64,000 nucleotides of DNA from JAPWJZ01 sp038247245 (GTDB lineage Bacteria > Pseudomonadota > Alphaproteobacteria > Micavibrionales > UBA2020): NCBI GenBank assembly GCA_038247245.1, contig JBBRVE010000004.1, positions 1-64,000 of the forward strand, given 5' to 3'. Shown piece by piece: positions 8,981-18,970 of this stretch. The translations under genes and the position numbers were made by a program. Below the pieces are notes generated by a model. It saw only the letters and a program-made list of their open reading frames with translations. It searched no databases and was not told where the DNA came from. How positions within the stretch are numbered: the first letter of the stretch is position 1; each line of letters starts with the position of its first letter.

Positions 8981-9018
8981 CTGTTGCTTTCCTTTCGGTT
9001 TTTGTCGTGTTTGTCTGG

Positions 9019-9411
9019 TTAGAAGTTCAGTCGTTTGTCGCGGGGCGTCAGCAGCGCCGGTTTCTCGGCGAGGAACATATCGCCCCAATCCTTGGGATTT
9101 ACGTCTTTTTGCACGCCGTGCACGGTGCCGTGGCCGGCGATGCGCTGCGCGGTGATGTGTGTTGCGCGCGGGTTTTGTTCGCGGCTCGCCTTGAAATCGA
9201 GGTCGATCTCGCCATGCCATGCTTCGTCGCAGCGGGCGTTGTCATTGAATACGGTCAGCAGGTCGCCCTTGCGCAACGGGTGCAGCGCGCCATCATGGCC
9301 CATGCGGCCTTCTTCGCGGAATGCCCAGAAGGTGACATCGTCGCCCGGCTCTGTGAATGCCTCGAGCCTGCCCTTGAGCGCGTCCTGCGATGTGCCTTTT
9401 CGTCTTGCCAT
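9019..9411 (-). CDS. Conserved-looking small protein of unknown function
   Basis: 130 residues from ATG 9411, preceded by GGAGGG at seven bases. It is soluble and mixed-charge, with no signal peptide and no membrane segment. I do not recognise a family. Visible segments are DDVTFWAFREEGRMGHDGAL, KGDLLTVFNDN and a His-rich stretch ending GHGTVHGVQKD. It lies between addA (181 bases upstream) and the thioredoxin pair in the same orientation, 38 bases before the first of them. Being in the addAB-trx run makes it a chromosomal housekeeping-neighbourhood gene, not an obvious acquisition. Confidence 0.75.
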   Translation of the reverse strand: MARRKGTSQDALKGRLEAFTEPGDDVTFWAFREEGRMGHDGALHPLRKGDLLTVFNDNARCDEAWHGEIDLDFKASREQNPRATHITAQRIAGHGTVHGVQKDVNPKDWGDMFLAEKPALLTPRDKRLNF

Positions 9412-9592
9412 TGTCGCGCCCTCCGGTGGCGCAAGCGATGTCGAAACAGTATTTTTGATGCTGCAAAATGCTACGGGTATCGAGCGTAACGCATAGGTTG
9501 CGCCGGTCAAGGGTGGTTTTGCGGAAAGTTATTATTCGCCGGTTATATCCGACATTAAATTTTAAAGTAGCTGTTTATAAATATTATGGAAT

Positions 9593-12500
9593 TTATGGGG
9601 CGTATTTATCCAGTAATACTTCCGGCAGCGGCATCAGTGTCGGCCCGTCCGTCCACAGCAGCGCGCATTTCACCGGGCGGTTGGGATAGATTTTCTGCAT
9701 GACCGCGCGATAGGCCGCCATCTGCTTGAGATACGCGATATGGACATCCTCGACGCGGCTGGGCGGCGGGCGGTTGGTTTTGTAATCGACGACCAGCACT
9801 TCGGTATCCGTGACCAGCAGCCGGTCCATCTGGCCGGACAGCACGCGGTTAACGCCCGCGATGCCCACCACCGGCGTTTCCGCACGGCTGCCCGTCCCGA
9901 AAATGGGCGCAAATTCGGGGTGGCGCAGTACAGTCAGGATTTCCGATGCCAGTTGCAGCCGCTCCGCTTCCTTCAAGCCCAGCGCCGGGCGCGCCAGATA
10001 TGCCGGCAGCGCTTTTTCCCATACCGTTTCCGGCAGCGTCGGCAAAATTTCAAGGATCTGGTGAACAAGGATACCACGGCGGAAACGGTAATCTTCCTCG
10101 CCGCCCAGTGGGCCCTTCACCGCAGGTTCGTCTTCACCCGGTTTAGACGGAGCCAGCGGCAGCGACGGTTCGGGTTCGGCCATCGGCGGCTTGAATGCCC
10201 ATGCGGGCACCGGTTCGCGCAAGGCATCATTGACGGCATTTTTATCTTCCGATTTTTCATGCGCTGCTTCCTGCGCATAGCCGTGGCGCTTGGCAAAAAG
10301 CTCGGCCTTGCTGTCCTGATCGATCACGGCTTCGCCATCAACGCGAAACGGCAGCTGCGTTGCGACGGCGGGGAAACCCTTTTCCACCAGCTTGTGCCAG
10401 CAATCCTCCGTCGGTTTTTTACGCGTCTGGAAGCCGCAGACATATAACCGGTCTTCCGCGCGCGTCAGCGCGACATACAGCAAGCGGCGGTATTCTTCTT
10501 CCTGCCCTTCGCGTGCAGCGTCGCGCAGCGCGGCGTAGCTATCCGCATCGAATTCGGCGCGCGGCGACCAGAGCGGTACGCGCAAGCCGCCCGCCACGGC
10601 GTTTTCCGGCGGCCAGATCAGGCGGATGCGCGCCTTGTTGTGGTCGTGCGATTTCTTGGCGGAATCGGGCAGGAACACGATCGGTGCCTGCAAGCCCTTG
10701 GCGGCATGCACGGTCATGATGCGCACCTGATTGGCATTATGTGCTTCCTGTTCGCGCTTGATTTCGGATTCGCCGCGCATGAACCAGTCGGTGAATTTCT
10801 GCAGTGATGGCGTATGCGACTGTTCGTAATTGAGCGCGGCGTTCAGGAATTCATCCAGCGCGTCATGGATATCGCCGCCCAGCCGCCCGTAAAACGCGCG
10901 CCTGCCGCTGGTGTGATCGGCAAAGCAGGGCGTGTTCAGGGCTTCGGCGAAGAATTCATACGGTGTCGCCTCGCCCGCCTTGTTCACCCATTTATACAGG
11001 TATGCCGCGATATCGGGACGCTGGGCCTGCACCGCGCCCAGCAGGCTGCCGTTGCGGCCATAGCACAGCGCATATAAATCATCCTCTCCCAAGCCCACCA
11101 GCGGCGATTTCAGCAAGGTTGCCAGCGTCAGGTCGTCCCTGGGCAGCAGCGCGAAGGCGGCGAGCGCCAGCAAATCCATGACCGCGATTTCCTGCGTCAG
11201 CGTCATGCGGTCGATACCGGCGACCGGCACCTTCGCTTCCTTCAGCGCGCGCATCAGCATTTCGACCAGCGCGCCGCGCGACTGCACCAAAATCAGCACA
11301 TCGCCCGCACGCACCGCGCGGTTTTTCGACACCAGAATTTCCTTGTCTTCAATCCAGCCATGGATCGTGCCCGCGATTTTCTTGGCAAGCTGGCTGGCGG
11401 CATTGTCGCCGCGCTCGACCGACACGGGCATCTGCCAGGATTCCTGTTCGTCGCGTTTTTCGGGGCGGATGAGCGGCCAGATTTCCACCATGCCCGCCTG
11501 CCCCTGCCGGAAGGCGACGTGGCGCACATCGCGCGCGATATCGGCGACCACGCCACGGCGCACGTTTTCATCGGCAAAGGTCGCATCGACCACATCCAGA
11601 ACCGCACGGGTGGAGCGGAAGGAATGTTCAAGGAACACCTCCCAGCCGTCCTGCACTTCCCTGACACGCTCTCCAAAGAATTTCTGCATCTCGAAAAACT
11701 TTTTCGGCTCTGCGCCCTGAAAACTGAAGATGGATTGTTTTTCATCGCCCACCACGAACAGCGTGCGCAGCACATCTCCGCGCGTGCCCATGCCGCTGAA
11801 AAATTCCAGCGACAGTGCCTCGATCACGCGCCACTGGTATGGGCTGGTGTCTTGCGCCTCGTCCACCAATATATGGTCGATGCCGTCATCCAGCTTGAAC
11901 AGCACCCAGCTGACCATGCTTTTTTCGGCCAGCAGCTCGCTGGTCTTGATGATGAGGTCCTCGTAATCGAGCCGGTCGGTCTGGCGTTTGTATTTTTCGT
12001 ACCTGCCGACCATTTCCGAAGCGACGGTCAGCAGCGACGCGTTCAACGCCGCCAATTTGACGGCGCGGCGTTTGTTGAGGATTTCCAGCAGCCGCTCCGC
12101 CTCCCGCTGCATCACTTCCTTGGCCTGCGCAAAGGTCTTTTCTGCTTTTTGTGTCGCATGTCGGGCGGAAATTTCGCCGGCCTGCGTGAAAAAGGCGCGG
12201 CGATAACTATCGAACAGCGCGGCGCGGCGGTCTTTCTGTTCCAGCCACGGCTGCATGAATGCCGCCTTTTTCTGGTCGGTGTCGCTGCCGTTCAGCAAGG
12301 CCTGTAAAACCAGTTTCAGGTTTTTCTCGTCTTCCGCATGCAGGTTGCACACGCCGGACAAAACTTTTTCTTCGGTTTCCGACGGGTCGAGACCCAGATG
12401 GCGGTACACGCCGCTGATGGTGTTATCGGCGCGGCCATCACGGTCGTCATGCGCATCAAGGATGCGCGCCAGATGGCTCCGCTTCGACATGATTTTCGAC

Positions 12501-13129
12501 ATCAGGTCGTTCATTGAATCAGGATCAAGGTGCAATACAAGCTGGTTGAAGGCGAGCGCCAGCGGGGATTGCGGATCGCGTTTCGTGGCGGCGATAATGT
12601 CGTGCAGGCTGCGCGTCAGATATTCAATCGCGCTTTGTTCGTCCATCAATTCGAAATGCGGCGGCAGACCCGCTTCGACCGGAAAGCGTTTCAGCACCGA
12701 CTGGCAGAACGAATGGATGGTCAGGAATTTCAACCCGCCCGGCGTATCCAGCACGCGCGCGAACAACCGGCGCGCGGCATGCACGGTTGCCTCGGGCGGG
12801 GTTTCGCCCATCAGGTTTTTCAGGTCGGTTTTCAGCGCGTCATCGGGCATCACCGCCCAGTTGCCAAGCTTTTTATAAATGCGGTTCGACATTTCCGCCG
12901 CAGCCGTTTTGGTGAAGGTCAGGCAGAGGATTTTATCAGGGCGCGTCGCTTCCTGTCCCGTGCCGCCGCCGCGCGGCAGCATCAGGCGCAGCACGCGGTC
13001 GATCAATACCTTGGTCTTGCCGGTGCCGGCGGACGCGCCGACCCAAACACTTTTCAATGGGTCCGCTGCCATCGACTGGTTTTCGTTGGCGGAGCGGCCG
13101 GGTTTGTTTTTCAGGTTTTCCGCTGTCAT
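9593..13129 (-). CDS. addA: Double-strand break repair helicase AddA
   Basis: 1178 residues, normal for alphaproteobacterial AddA. An SF1 UvrD-type helicase begins with the Walker A segment VGASAGTGKTKVLIDRV (about residues 30-46) and has HILVDEAQDTSPYQW as motif II. The C-terminus is a PD-(D/E)XK nuclease, with VVDYKTNR at about 1113-1120 supplying the catalytic Asp and Lys. With AddB it resects broken DNA ends for RecA loading. The start ATG overlaps the addB stop in an ATGA junction (13126-13129), tying synthesis of the two subunits. Confidence 0.96.
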   Translation of the reverse strand: MTAENLKNKPGRSANENQSMAADPLKSVWVGASAGTGKTKVLIDRVLRLMLPRGGGTGQEATRPDKILCLTFTKTAAAEMSNRIYKKLGNWAVMPDDALKTDLKNLMGETPPEATVHAARRLFARVLDTPGGLKFLTIHSFCQSVLKRFPVEAGLPPHFELMDEQSAIEYLTRSLHDIIAATKRDPQSPLALAFNQLVLHLDPDSMNDLMSKIMSKRSHLARILDAHDDRDGRADNTISGVYRHLGLDPSETEEKVLSGVCNLHAEDEKNLKLVLQALLNGSDTDQKKAAFMQPWLEQKDRRAALFDSYRRAFFTQAGEISARHATQKAEKTFAQAKEVMQREAERLLEILNKRRAVKLAALNASLLTVASEMVGRYEKYKRQTDRLDYEDLIIKTSELLAEKSMVSWVLFKLDDGIDHILVDEAQDTSPYQWRVIEALSLEFFSGMGTRGDVLRTLFVVGDEKQSIFSFQGAEPKKFFEMQKFFGERVREVQDGWEVFLEHSFRSTRAVLDVVDATFADENVRRGVVADIARDVRHVAFRQGQAGMVEIWPLIRPEKRDEQESWQMPVSVERGDNAASQLAKKIAGTIHGWIEDKEILVSKNRAVRAGDVLILVQSRGALVEMLMRALKEAKVPVAGIDRMTLTQEIAVMDLLALAAFALLPRDDLTLATLLKSPLVGLGEDDLYALCYGRNGSLLGAVQAQRPDIAAYLYKWVNKAGEATPYEFFAEALNTPCFADHTSGRRAFYGRLGGDIHDALDEFLNAALNYEQSHTPSLQKFTDWFMRGESEIKREQEAHNANQVRIMTVHAAKGLQAPIVFLPDSAKKSHDHNKARIRLIWPPENAVAGGLRVPLWSPRAEFDADSYAALRDAAREGQEEEYRRLLYVALTRAEDRLYVCGFQTRKKPTEDCWHKLVEKGFPAVATQLPFRVDGEAVIDQDSKAELFAKRHGYAQEAAHEKSEDKNAVNDALREPVPAWAFKPPMAEPEPSLPLAPSKPGEDEPAVKGPLGGEEDYRFRRGILVHQILEILPTLPETVWEKALPAYLARPALGLKEAERLQLASEILTVLRHPEFAPIFGTGSRAETPVVGIAGVNRVLSGQMDRLLVTDTEVLVVDYKTNRPPPSRVEDVHIAYLKQMAAYRAVMQKIYPNRPVKCALLWTDGPTLMPLPEVLLDKYAP

Positions 13130-16100
13130 TCCGCCGTCTCCTCCTCGTCACCCGCGATGCTCCATTCCTTGACGCGGGCGAGGTGTTCGTAATCGGAAAA
13201 GCGCGATTTCGCCTCGGCGCGCGGCTGGCTGAGATAGGGCGTTTCAGGATCGTCGAATTTTTCGATCAGCGCCATCAGGCCTGTCGCCGCCTGTTCGATG
13301 ACGGTGTTGATATCGTGGTCGCGCCCGATGACGGATTTACGCTCGACCGGTTTTTGCCCGCTGCCGGTCACGCGCCAATAAACAAGGTCGCTGACCTGCC
13401 CGGTCGGAATTTTTTCAAAGGCGCCCTGCTGCAGCATCAGGGCCTCGAGCGGCAATTGCGGCGACAGCCCCTGCGCCACATCTCCTGTGCGGGGCACGAA
13501 GCCGGATTTGTAATCGATGATCGCATAGCTGCCATCGGGTTTTTTGTCGATGCGGTCGGCCTTGCCGGTCAGCATGAAGGGTTCTATCGTCGTGCCGAAC
13601 TGCCATTTGCCCTCGGCCTCGCTTTCATACGGGCGCGCTTCCATGCGCCAGTCGCGTTCCTGCCGCACGAATTCTTCGGCGACGCGTTCGAACCGCGGCC
13701 ACCAGAAGGCCTCGACCTCCTGCGGGATGCGCATATCGCGCAGCGCCACGCGCCCGAATTCGAGCAGCTGCGAGCTGGCATCAGCGGGCAGCGTATCGGG
13801 GAATGACTTGATGAATTTTTCAAGCGCGGCGTGAATGAAAGTCCCCCGCTCCGCCCCGCCCGGATCGGCGTCGATGTCTTCGAGGCTGCGGAGGTTCAGC
13901 ACGTATTGCGCGTAGATCTGGTACGGGTCGCGCATCAGCGTTTCGATGCGGGTGACGGACAGTTTGCGGGGGCGCGCGGCGACGGGCGGGCGCGGCTCGG
14001 GCCGCTTCACGGGCGTCACTTCGGCGGGCGTATCGGTATCCTTCATCCATTGGCGGTAGGATTCGGCGCGGCGCGGCTGCATTTCCAGCCCTGCCGCCTG
14101 CAAAACGGTTTCAAGGCGCAACAGCCAGCGCGCGGGCACGGTCGGCGTGCCGTCCACCTTGGTCGCGCGCGTGGCGATCACTTCGGGCGCGGTCACGGCC
14201 TGCACGAAATCATGCGCGGAAATGCTGATGGTGCGCTCCGGCGATGGCAGGCCGAATTTTTTGCGCATGGGGCGCGACATCCACGGGTCATGCGCGGGCA
14301 GCGCCGGCCATGTGCCTTCGTTCAGCCCGCCCAGTATCACCAGATCCGCGCTGTACAGCCGCGCCTCGATCTGGCCCAGCACCGACAGGCGCGGATGGCT
14401 GCCAAACGGCGGGCGCACCGTCACCGCCTTCATCAGCGATTTCATCAGCGACACATAATCGCCGGGCGTGATATCCGGCACATCGCGCGACGATGCCCAG
14501 AGCTGGTTCAGGAAGGCGCTGGCATCGCCCGCATATTTTTCCGCCCACAACCGCTGTGCGCCGTTCATTTCCTGCGTGGCCGCGAGCGTTTCGGCGATGC
14601 GGATATGTTTTTCCAGCAATGTGCGGAACGGCACATTACCGCGCTGTGCCATCAATTCGACATAGGGGCGCATCTGCAATTCAACGCCATCCAGCCATGA
14701 CAGCAGTTTCGCCCGCGCGGGTTTTTGCTCCGGCAGCGCCAGAACCTTGTCGCGCAGCCCGTTGAATCCTGCGGTCGGGCGGGGCCCGCGCAAGACCAGT
14801 TCATCCAGCTGCTGCACCATGTCGCGCAAATCATTGGCGGGCAGGTTGAGCGCCATGATCGGGTGTTTCAGGAACGACAGCAGCGTGACGGGCGCCAGCT
14901 GTTCCTCCGCCATTTCGGCCGCCAGCATCAGCCACGTGCCAATGGGCAGTTCGGTCAGCGGCTGGCCGCCGGAATCGTCGATCATGATGCCCCAGCGGCG
15001 CAACGACAGCGACACGCGGCGCGCAAGGCGGCGGTCGGGCGTGATCAGCGCGGCAGTTTTGCCGGGGGTTTCCAACGCATGGCGCATGATGAGCGCAATC
15101 ACATCCGCTTCTTCCTGCGGGCCGCCGCAATCGATGCGCGTGAAATTGTCGAGTGATTGCGACGGAATATCGCCCGCACGCAGGACGCGCCATTTTTCGG
15201 TCGTTTCGGCGGGGCGCATGGCTTCGGACAATAACTTTACGCGGCCTTCGTTGATCGCGGGATTTTTTTTGGCCTGCCATTCGCCCACGCTTTCGCGCAG
15301 CAGCCCCAGATGGGACAGCAGCAGCTTCAGGTTATATTGCGGGTGATCTTCGCCCAGCACATCCCAGCTTTCTTCGTCCATATGGCGGTCAAGCCCCGGC
15401 AGTACGACAAGGCCCTGCGGCAGCCGCGCCACCACCGCCAGCAATTCGCGTACGGCGGGCATGGTGGCGGTCGAACCCGCGGCGATCACGGGATGCGCGG
15501 GCGGGTGTTTTTTCCACGCGCTGATCTGCGCGTTGATCAACAGGTTGCGGCGTTCCGCCACATCCAGCACGCCGCGCGATGTCAGGATATCCGGCCAGAC
15601 TTCGGTCAGGATTTTCAGGAACTGCAGCGTTTTCTGCCAGTGTTCGGCGAATTCTTCGGGCACAAGGTTTTCAAGGCCGCTGAAGCTCAGGTTTTCCGTC
15701 TGCACTTCATCGAGGAAACGCCCCAGCCCTTCGGCCAGCGCAACCGCCTGATCGAATGACTGCGCCATTTTCGCGCGCAGGATGGCCTGCGCCAGCAGCA
15801 ACTGCCGCTCCAGCGGCGCGACGGCGGGCGCGATGTTGAGCGCGGCTGCCGCATCGTCATCGGCGGCCAGCAGCATGGCAACGTCATCGGCATCGACATC
15901 GCCGACGGGGTGCATCTGGGGCAGCAGCAACGCCTTGCCGCCCGACAGGCGCAAAAACGCTTCGCGCAAATTGCGGCAGGCGCGGCGGCTGGGCAGCAGG
16001 ATCAATGTTTCAGACAGTTTCAGCGGGTCATCGCCCGCCTGTTCCAGTATCCCGCGCGCAAACGCATCGGCAAAGGATTGACCCGCCGCAATATTCACGA

Positions 16101-16146
16101 CATTTGGAATGTCGCGCAGAGGCGTTGGATTGTCGCGGGGCGACAT
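13126..16146 (-). CDS. addB: Double-strand break repair protein AddB
   Basis: 1006 residues from ATG 16146 (a GTG one codon earlier is also possible). The N-terminal half is a degenerate helicase-like fold (LILLPSRRACRNLREAFLRL), and the C-terminal half a second PD-(D/E)XK nuclease with AIIDYKSG near residue 878. This matches the alphaproteobacterial AddB form, which is diverged from Bacillus AddB. The ATG shares one base with the stop of the MurU-like gene upstream (TGATG), and the stop overlaps addA. The run tsaE, nucleotidyltransferase, addB, addA is therefore one translationally coupled unit. Confidence 0.95.
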   Translation of the reverse strand: MSPRDNPTPLRDIPNVVNIAAGQSFADAFARGILEQAGDDPLKLSETLILLPSRRACRNLREAFLRLSGGKALLLPQMHPVGDVDADDVAMLLAADDDAAAALNIAPAVAPLERQLLLAQAILRAKMAQSFDQAVALAEGLGRFLDEVQTENLSFSGLENLVPEEFAEHWQKTLQFLKILTEVWPDILTSRGVLDVAERRNLLINAQISAWKKHPPAHPVIAAGSTATMPAVRELLAVVARLPQGLVVLPGLDRHMDEESWDVLGEDHPQYNLKLLLSHLGLLRESVGEWQAKKNPAINEGRVKLLSEAMRPAETTEKWRVLRAGDIPSQSLDNFTRIDCGGPQEEADVIALIMRHALETPGKTAALITPDRRLARRVSLSLRRWGIMIDDSGGQPLTELPIGTWLMLAAEMAEEQLAPVTLLSFLKHPIMALNLPANDLRDMVQQLDELVLRGPRPTAGFNGLRDKVLALPEQKPARAKLLSWLDGVELQMRPYVELMAQRGNVPFRTLLEKHIRIAETLAATQEMNGAQRLWAEKYAGDASAFLNQLWASSRDVPDITPGDYVSLMKSLMKAVTVRPPFGSHPRLSVLGQIEARLYSADLVILGGLNEGTWPALPAHDPWMSRPMRKKFGLPSPERTISISAHDFVQAVTAPEVIATRATKVDGTPTVPARWLLRLETVLQAAGLEMQPRRAESYRQWMKDTDTPAEVTPVKRPEPRPPVAARPRKLSVTRIETLMRDPYQIYAQYVLNLRSLEDIDADPGGAERGTFIHAALEKFIKSFPDTLPADASSQLLEFGRVALRDMRIPQEVEAFWWPRFERVAEEFVRQERDWRMEARPYESEAEGKWQFGTTIEPFMLTGKADRIDKKPDGSYAIIDYKSGFVPRTGDVAQGLSPQLPLEALMLQQGAFEKIPTGQVSDLVYWRVTGSGQKPVERKSVIGRDHDINTVIEQAATGLMALIEKFDDPETPYLSQPRAEAKSRFSDYEHLARVKEWSIAGDEEETAE

Positions 16147-16895
16147 CACGGCGCGCGCTTTTTGCTTTTCGTGGCGAGGATGCGGTTGGTTTCTTCCAGC
16201 GCTTCGGGTGTGCCGACATGGTGCCAGTCGCCGTCATGGCGATGCGCGTAAAGTTTGCCCGACAGTTCCGCCTTGTGGAACAGTTCAAGGAACGAAAACG
16301 CGCCGTCGCGTGCGCCGTCGAACAAACGCGGATGCACGATGCGGGGGCCGGTGAAGATGTAATTCGCTTCTTCTTTCGTGCGCCCCTTGAACACCGGCTG
16401 GTCGGTATTGTCGGCGAGGTAATAATCGCCTTTGCCGTTATAGAGCGGCAGGTCTTTGGTGGTGTGGAGCAGCAGGAGCAAATCCATTTTCGATCCGTCC
16501 CAATGCTCCGCCATCTGCGTCAGCGTCGCGCCCTTGTCGCCATCCGTCCAGACGACATCGGCGTTCAGGACGTAAAACGGTTCATCGCCGAAAAAATCGA
16601 GCATTTGTTTCACGCCGCCGCCGGTATCGAGCAGCACGTCTTCGCGCACGATGGTGATCTTCGGGCTGGTGCGGGTTTTCAAATGGTCTTCGATCATCTG
16701 CGGCAGGTAATGCACGTTGACGACCGCTTCCTCCACTCCCGCATCCGCCAGCGCATCGAGCGCGCGGTCGAGCATGGTGCTGCCGCCGACATACAAAAGC
16801 GGCTTGGGGCAGTTATCGGTCAGCGGGCGCATCCGCTGGCCAAGGCCGGCGGCGAGCACGAAAGCTTTCTTCAGAACAGGCGTCATTTTATTCAT
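16146..16895 (-). CDS. Nucleotidyltransferase, MurU-like
   Basis: 249 residues with the sugar-phosphate nucleotidyltransferase fold. AAGLGQRMRPLTDNCPKPLL at residues 15-34 is the nucleotide-binding signature, VLNADVVW the metal-binding region, and HHVGTPEALEE the family's C-terminal segment. In related genomes this gene sits between amgK and addB and encodes MurU, which makes UDP-MurNAc from MurNAc-1-phosphate in a cell-wall recycling route. A mannose-1-phosphate guanylyltransferase role is also possible. The amgK kinase gene that normally separates it from tsaE is absent here; instead it overlaps tsaE by eight bases. Confidence 0.8.
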   Translation of the reverse strand: MNKMTPVLKKAFVLAAGLGQRMRPLTDNCPKPLLYVGGSTMLDRALDALADAGVEEAVVNVHYLPQMIEDHLKTRTSPKITIVREDVLLDTGGGVKQMLDFFGDEPFYVLNADVVWTDGDKGATLTQMAEHWDGSKMDLLLLLHTTKDLPLYNGKGDYYLADNTDQPVFKGRTKEEANYIFTGPRIVHPRLFDGARDGAFSFLELFHKAELSGKLYAHRHDGDWHHVGTPEALEETNRILATKSKKRAP

Positions 16896-17349
16896 CCTTT
16901 TGGCGGTCGATCCATTTACCGTACGGGGTGAATGTCACCTGTCGCGCATTGTCGGAATCGCCGATAAATTCGATGCTTATTTCTAGCCGATCCTTGGGCA
17001 AAAGGCCACCCAAGCGCTCGGGCCATTCGACCACCGCAACGCCCTGCCGCCGCGCTTCGTCCCAGCCCAATTCCAGAATCTCGTCCTGCCCCTCCAGCCG
17101 GTAGAGGTCGAAATGCCAGATGGCGGGGGTCTGGTTCTCGTAAACCTGCACAAGGGTAAAGGTGGGGCTGGGCACTTCTTCGGGCGCGGGGGCAAGGGCG
17201 TTCACCAATGCCCGCGCGAAAACCGTTTTGCCCGCGCCAAGCCCGCCGGTCAGCGTCAGCACATCGCCGATTTTCAGGATCTGCGCGATCCGTACGGCCA
17301 GCACGCGCATTTCTTCTTCATGGTCGATACGGATGCTGCGGGATGGCAT
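16888..17349 (-). CDS. tsaE: tRNA threonylcarbamoyladenosine biosynthesis ATPase TsaE
   Basis: 153 residues. The P-loop GGLGAGKT is at 35-42, followed by SPTFTLVQVYE and WHFDLYRLEG, the two most conserved TsaE segments, then VVEWPERLG. TsaE is the ATPase that drives the TsaB-TsaD complex making t6A37 on ANN-decoding tRNAs. It is first in the tsaE-murU-addB-addA run and is preceded by a 66-base gap. Its end overlaps the next gene by eight bases. Confidence 0.95.
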   Translation of the reverse strand: MPSRSIRIDHEEEMRVLAVRIAQILKIGDVLTLTGGLGAGKTVFARALVNALAPAPEEVPSPTFTLVQVYENQTPAIWHFDLYRLEGQDEILELGWDEARRQGVAVVEWPERLGGLLPKDRLEISIEFIGDSDNARQVTFTPYGKWIDRQKDE

Positions 17350-17415
17350 GGCGGATTGTTCCTTTGGATACTGGAAACAATATAGCCAAAAAACAGGCGG
17401 AAAAACAGGCTGGCG

Positions 17416-18228
17416 TTACAGGCGGAATTTGCCGGGCGGCGGTTTCGGCCCCTTGATATTGCTGTTGCTGGCGGGGGCGGCATCGGGTTTGTCGGCATGT
17501 TTGGAGCCACGTTTTGCGCGCTTGCCGGCAACGGCGGCGATAAGATCGGCAGTCGGGCGTTTACCGTCTTCCTGAAAATCGCCGTTCATGTTGGCGCTGT
17601 CGAGCGGCGTGCGGAAATGGTTGTTGCGGATATCGGGCGACGCGCCGCAATCGAGCAGGCGTTGCGTTGCTTCCTGATGTCCGGCGGTGAATTCGAATGC
17701 GCCCTCGCCCGCCGCGATATGCAGGGGCGTATTGCCCTGCCAGTCCTGCGCGTTGACATTGGCACCCGCCGCCACCAGTGGCGCCACCATATCGTCGCCG
17801 TAATCGGCAACCGCCAGCAAATGCAGCGCGGTCGTTTTTAAATGGTCGGCGGCATTGGGGTCGGCGCTATTTTTCAGCAAAAGCGTGATGATATTGTCGC
17901 GGCGGTTATGGCGGCATTCCTCCAGCAACGCGGTGCGTCCCTGACTGTCCTTCGCATTTACATCCGCGCCATAGAGCAGCAACAGGCCGATAACTTCTTC
18001 ATGGCTGTAGGAACGGTCTTCAGGCTGCCACATATCGCGATCGGAAGCGCCGATTGCCAGCACCAGCGGCGGCGTGCCATCCGGCGTGCGCCATTGCACG
18101 GCTTCGGGGTGCTGCGCCAGAAACAGGTCAACGAAATCGCGGTCGCCGCCATGCAGGGCACGAAAAAAATCGGCGCGCGCGGGGTCGATGGCAGGGGTGC
18201 TCCGTCCATGCTTGCTGTCTGGCTGCAA
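17416..18228 (-). CDS. Ankyrin-repeat protein
   Basis: 270 residues. At least four ankyrin repeats are legible, for example LLLYGADVNAKDSQGRTALLEE, NSADPNAADHLKTTALHLLA and GANVNAQDWQGNTPLHIAAG, at about residues 80-200. The C-terminal 70 residues are basic, Pro-rich and likely disordered, ending PPPGKFRL. The start is a TTG at 18228: a stop lies just upstream in frame, GGAG sits nine bases before it, and no ATG occurs until well inside the repeats. There is no signal peptide, so it is probably cytoplasmic or exported by a leaderless route. The binding partner is unknown. Confidence 0.85.
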   Translation of the reverse strand: MQPDSKHGRSTPAIDPARADFFRALHGGDRDFVDLFLAQHPEAVQWRTPDGTPPLVLAIGASDRDMWQPEDRSYSHEEVIGLLLLYGADVNAKDSQGRTALLEECRHNRRDNIITLLLKNSADPNAADHLKTTALHLLAVADYGDDMVAPLVAAGANVNAQDWQGNTPLHIAAGEGAFEFTAGHQEATQRLLDCGASPDIRNNHFRTPLDSANMNGDFQEDGKRPTADLIAAVAGKRAKRGSKHADKPDAAPASNSNIKGPKPPPGKFRL

Positions 18229-18306
18229 AGCGGTGTTACTCCGGTATTATGACGATGACGCTATGCTATAAGTGCGGAGCGGCAGAGTCAATATAGGGGG
18301 GTAAAC

Positions 18307-18846
18307 TTAGGCTGCGGGTGGTTTTTCAACGATTTCACGCAAGGATGCGAGGCCCTGCTCGAAACTGCCGCCGACCATTTTGTCGCAATTCATGACAAGG
18401 TTCATCGCCTTGGACAAAAAGGTGTTTTTGCCGTACATGCTCCAGCTGACCAAGGTGCCGCTGGTTTCCGGCCGGAAGGTGAATTCGACGTCGTTGTTGG
18501 CTTTGAACGGTTTATAAAATTCCAGCTTGATGCGCACAAGGTTGGGGCTTTGCGTTTCGGTGATGGTCATTTTGCCTTCGCCGACATTTTTATTGCCTGC
18601 CCATTTGAACACCGCGCCAACGCCCGATGTGGGGCCTTCGAATTCATATTTCGCGTCGGGATCCATTTTCGCCCAGGGCGACCATTCGTTCCAGCGTTGC
18701 AGGTCGTTAACGACCGAAAACACGGCAAAGGGCTGCGCATGGGTGATGATGGTGCGCGTGACACGGAAGGTATCCGGCTGGCGGTAAATGATAAAGGCCA
18801 GCACGACCACAACCAGCAAAAGACCGACAAGAACGGGCATACCCAT
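18307..18846 (-). CDS. SRPBCC-fold protein with N-terminal membrane anchor
   Basis: 179 residues from ATG 18846, chosen for AAGGAGAA at seven bases. Residues 3-22 form one transmembrane helix (VLVGLLLVVVVLAFIIYR), followed by a START/polyketide-cyclase-like domain: FAVFSVVNDLQRWNEWSPW and the C-terminal helix GGSFEQGLASLREIVE. Such domains bind hydrophobic ligands. The family is common in alphaproteobacteria with no firm function. The domain is probably periplasmic. It is divergent from the FNR gene and monocistronic. Confidence 0.85.
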   Translation of the reverse strand: MGMPVLVGLLLVVVVLAFIIYRQPDTFRVTRTIITHAQPFAVFSVVNDLQRWNEWSPWAKMDPDAKYEFEGPTSGVGAVFKWAGNKNVGEGKMTITETQSPNLVRIKLEFYKPFKANNDVEFTFRPETSGTLVSWSMYGKNTFLSKAMNLVMNCDKMVGGSFEQGLASLREIVEKPPAA

Positions 18847-18970
18847 GTGAATTCTCCTTATGAGGTTTTGTATCATTAAAGGACAAGTAATTCAATTATT
18901 TAGGCATGGATACACTCTGAAAAACCTGTCAAATCTGGACTCTGCCGCCTGACCATGACATAAACACCCT

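Noticed and set aside
9558..9570. TTAA pair resembling a CtrA site
   Set aside because: Spacing is three bases, not seven. The same holds at 27175, and spacings of five (45475) and eight (47490) bases were also dismissed.
11360..12307. Long plus-strand frame opposite addA
   Set aside because: Antisense shadow; no ribosome site and low-complexity His/Phe/Leu-rich translation.
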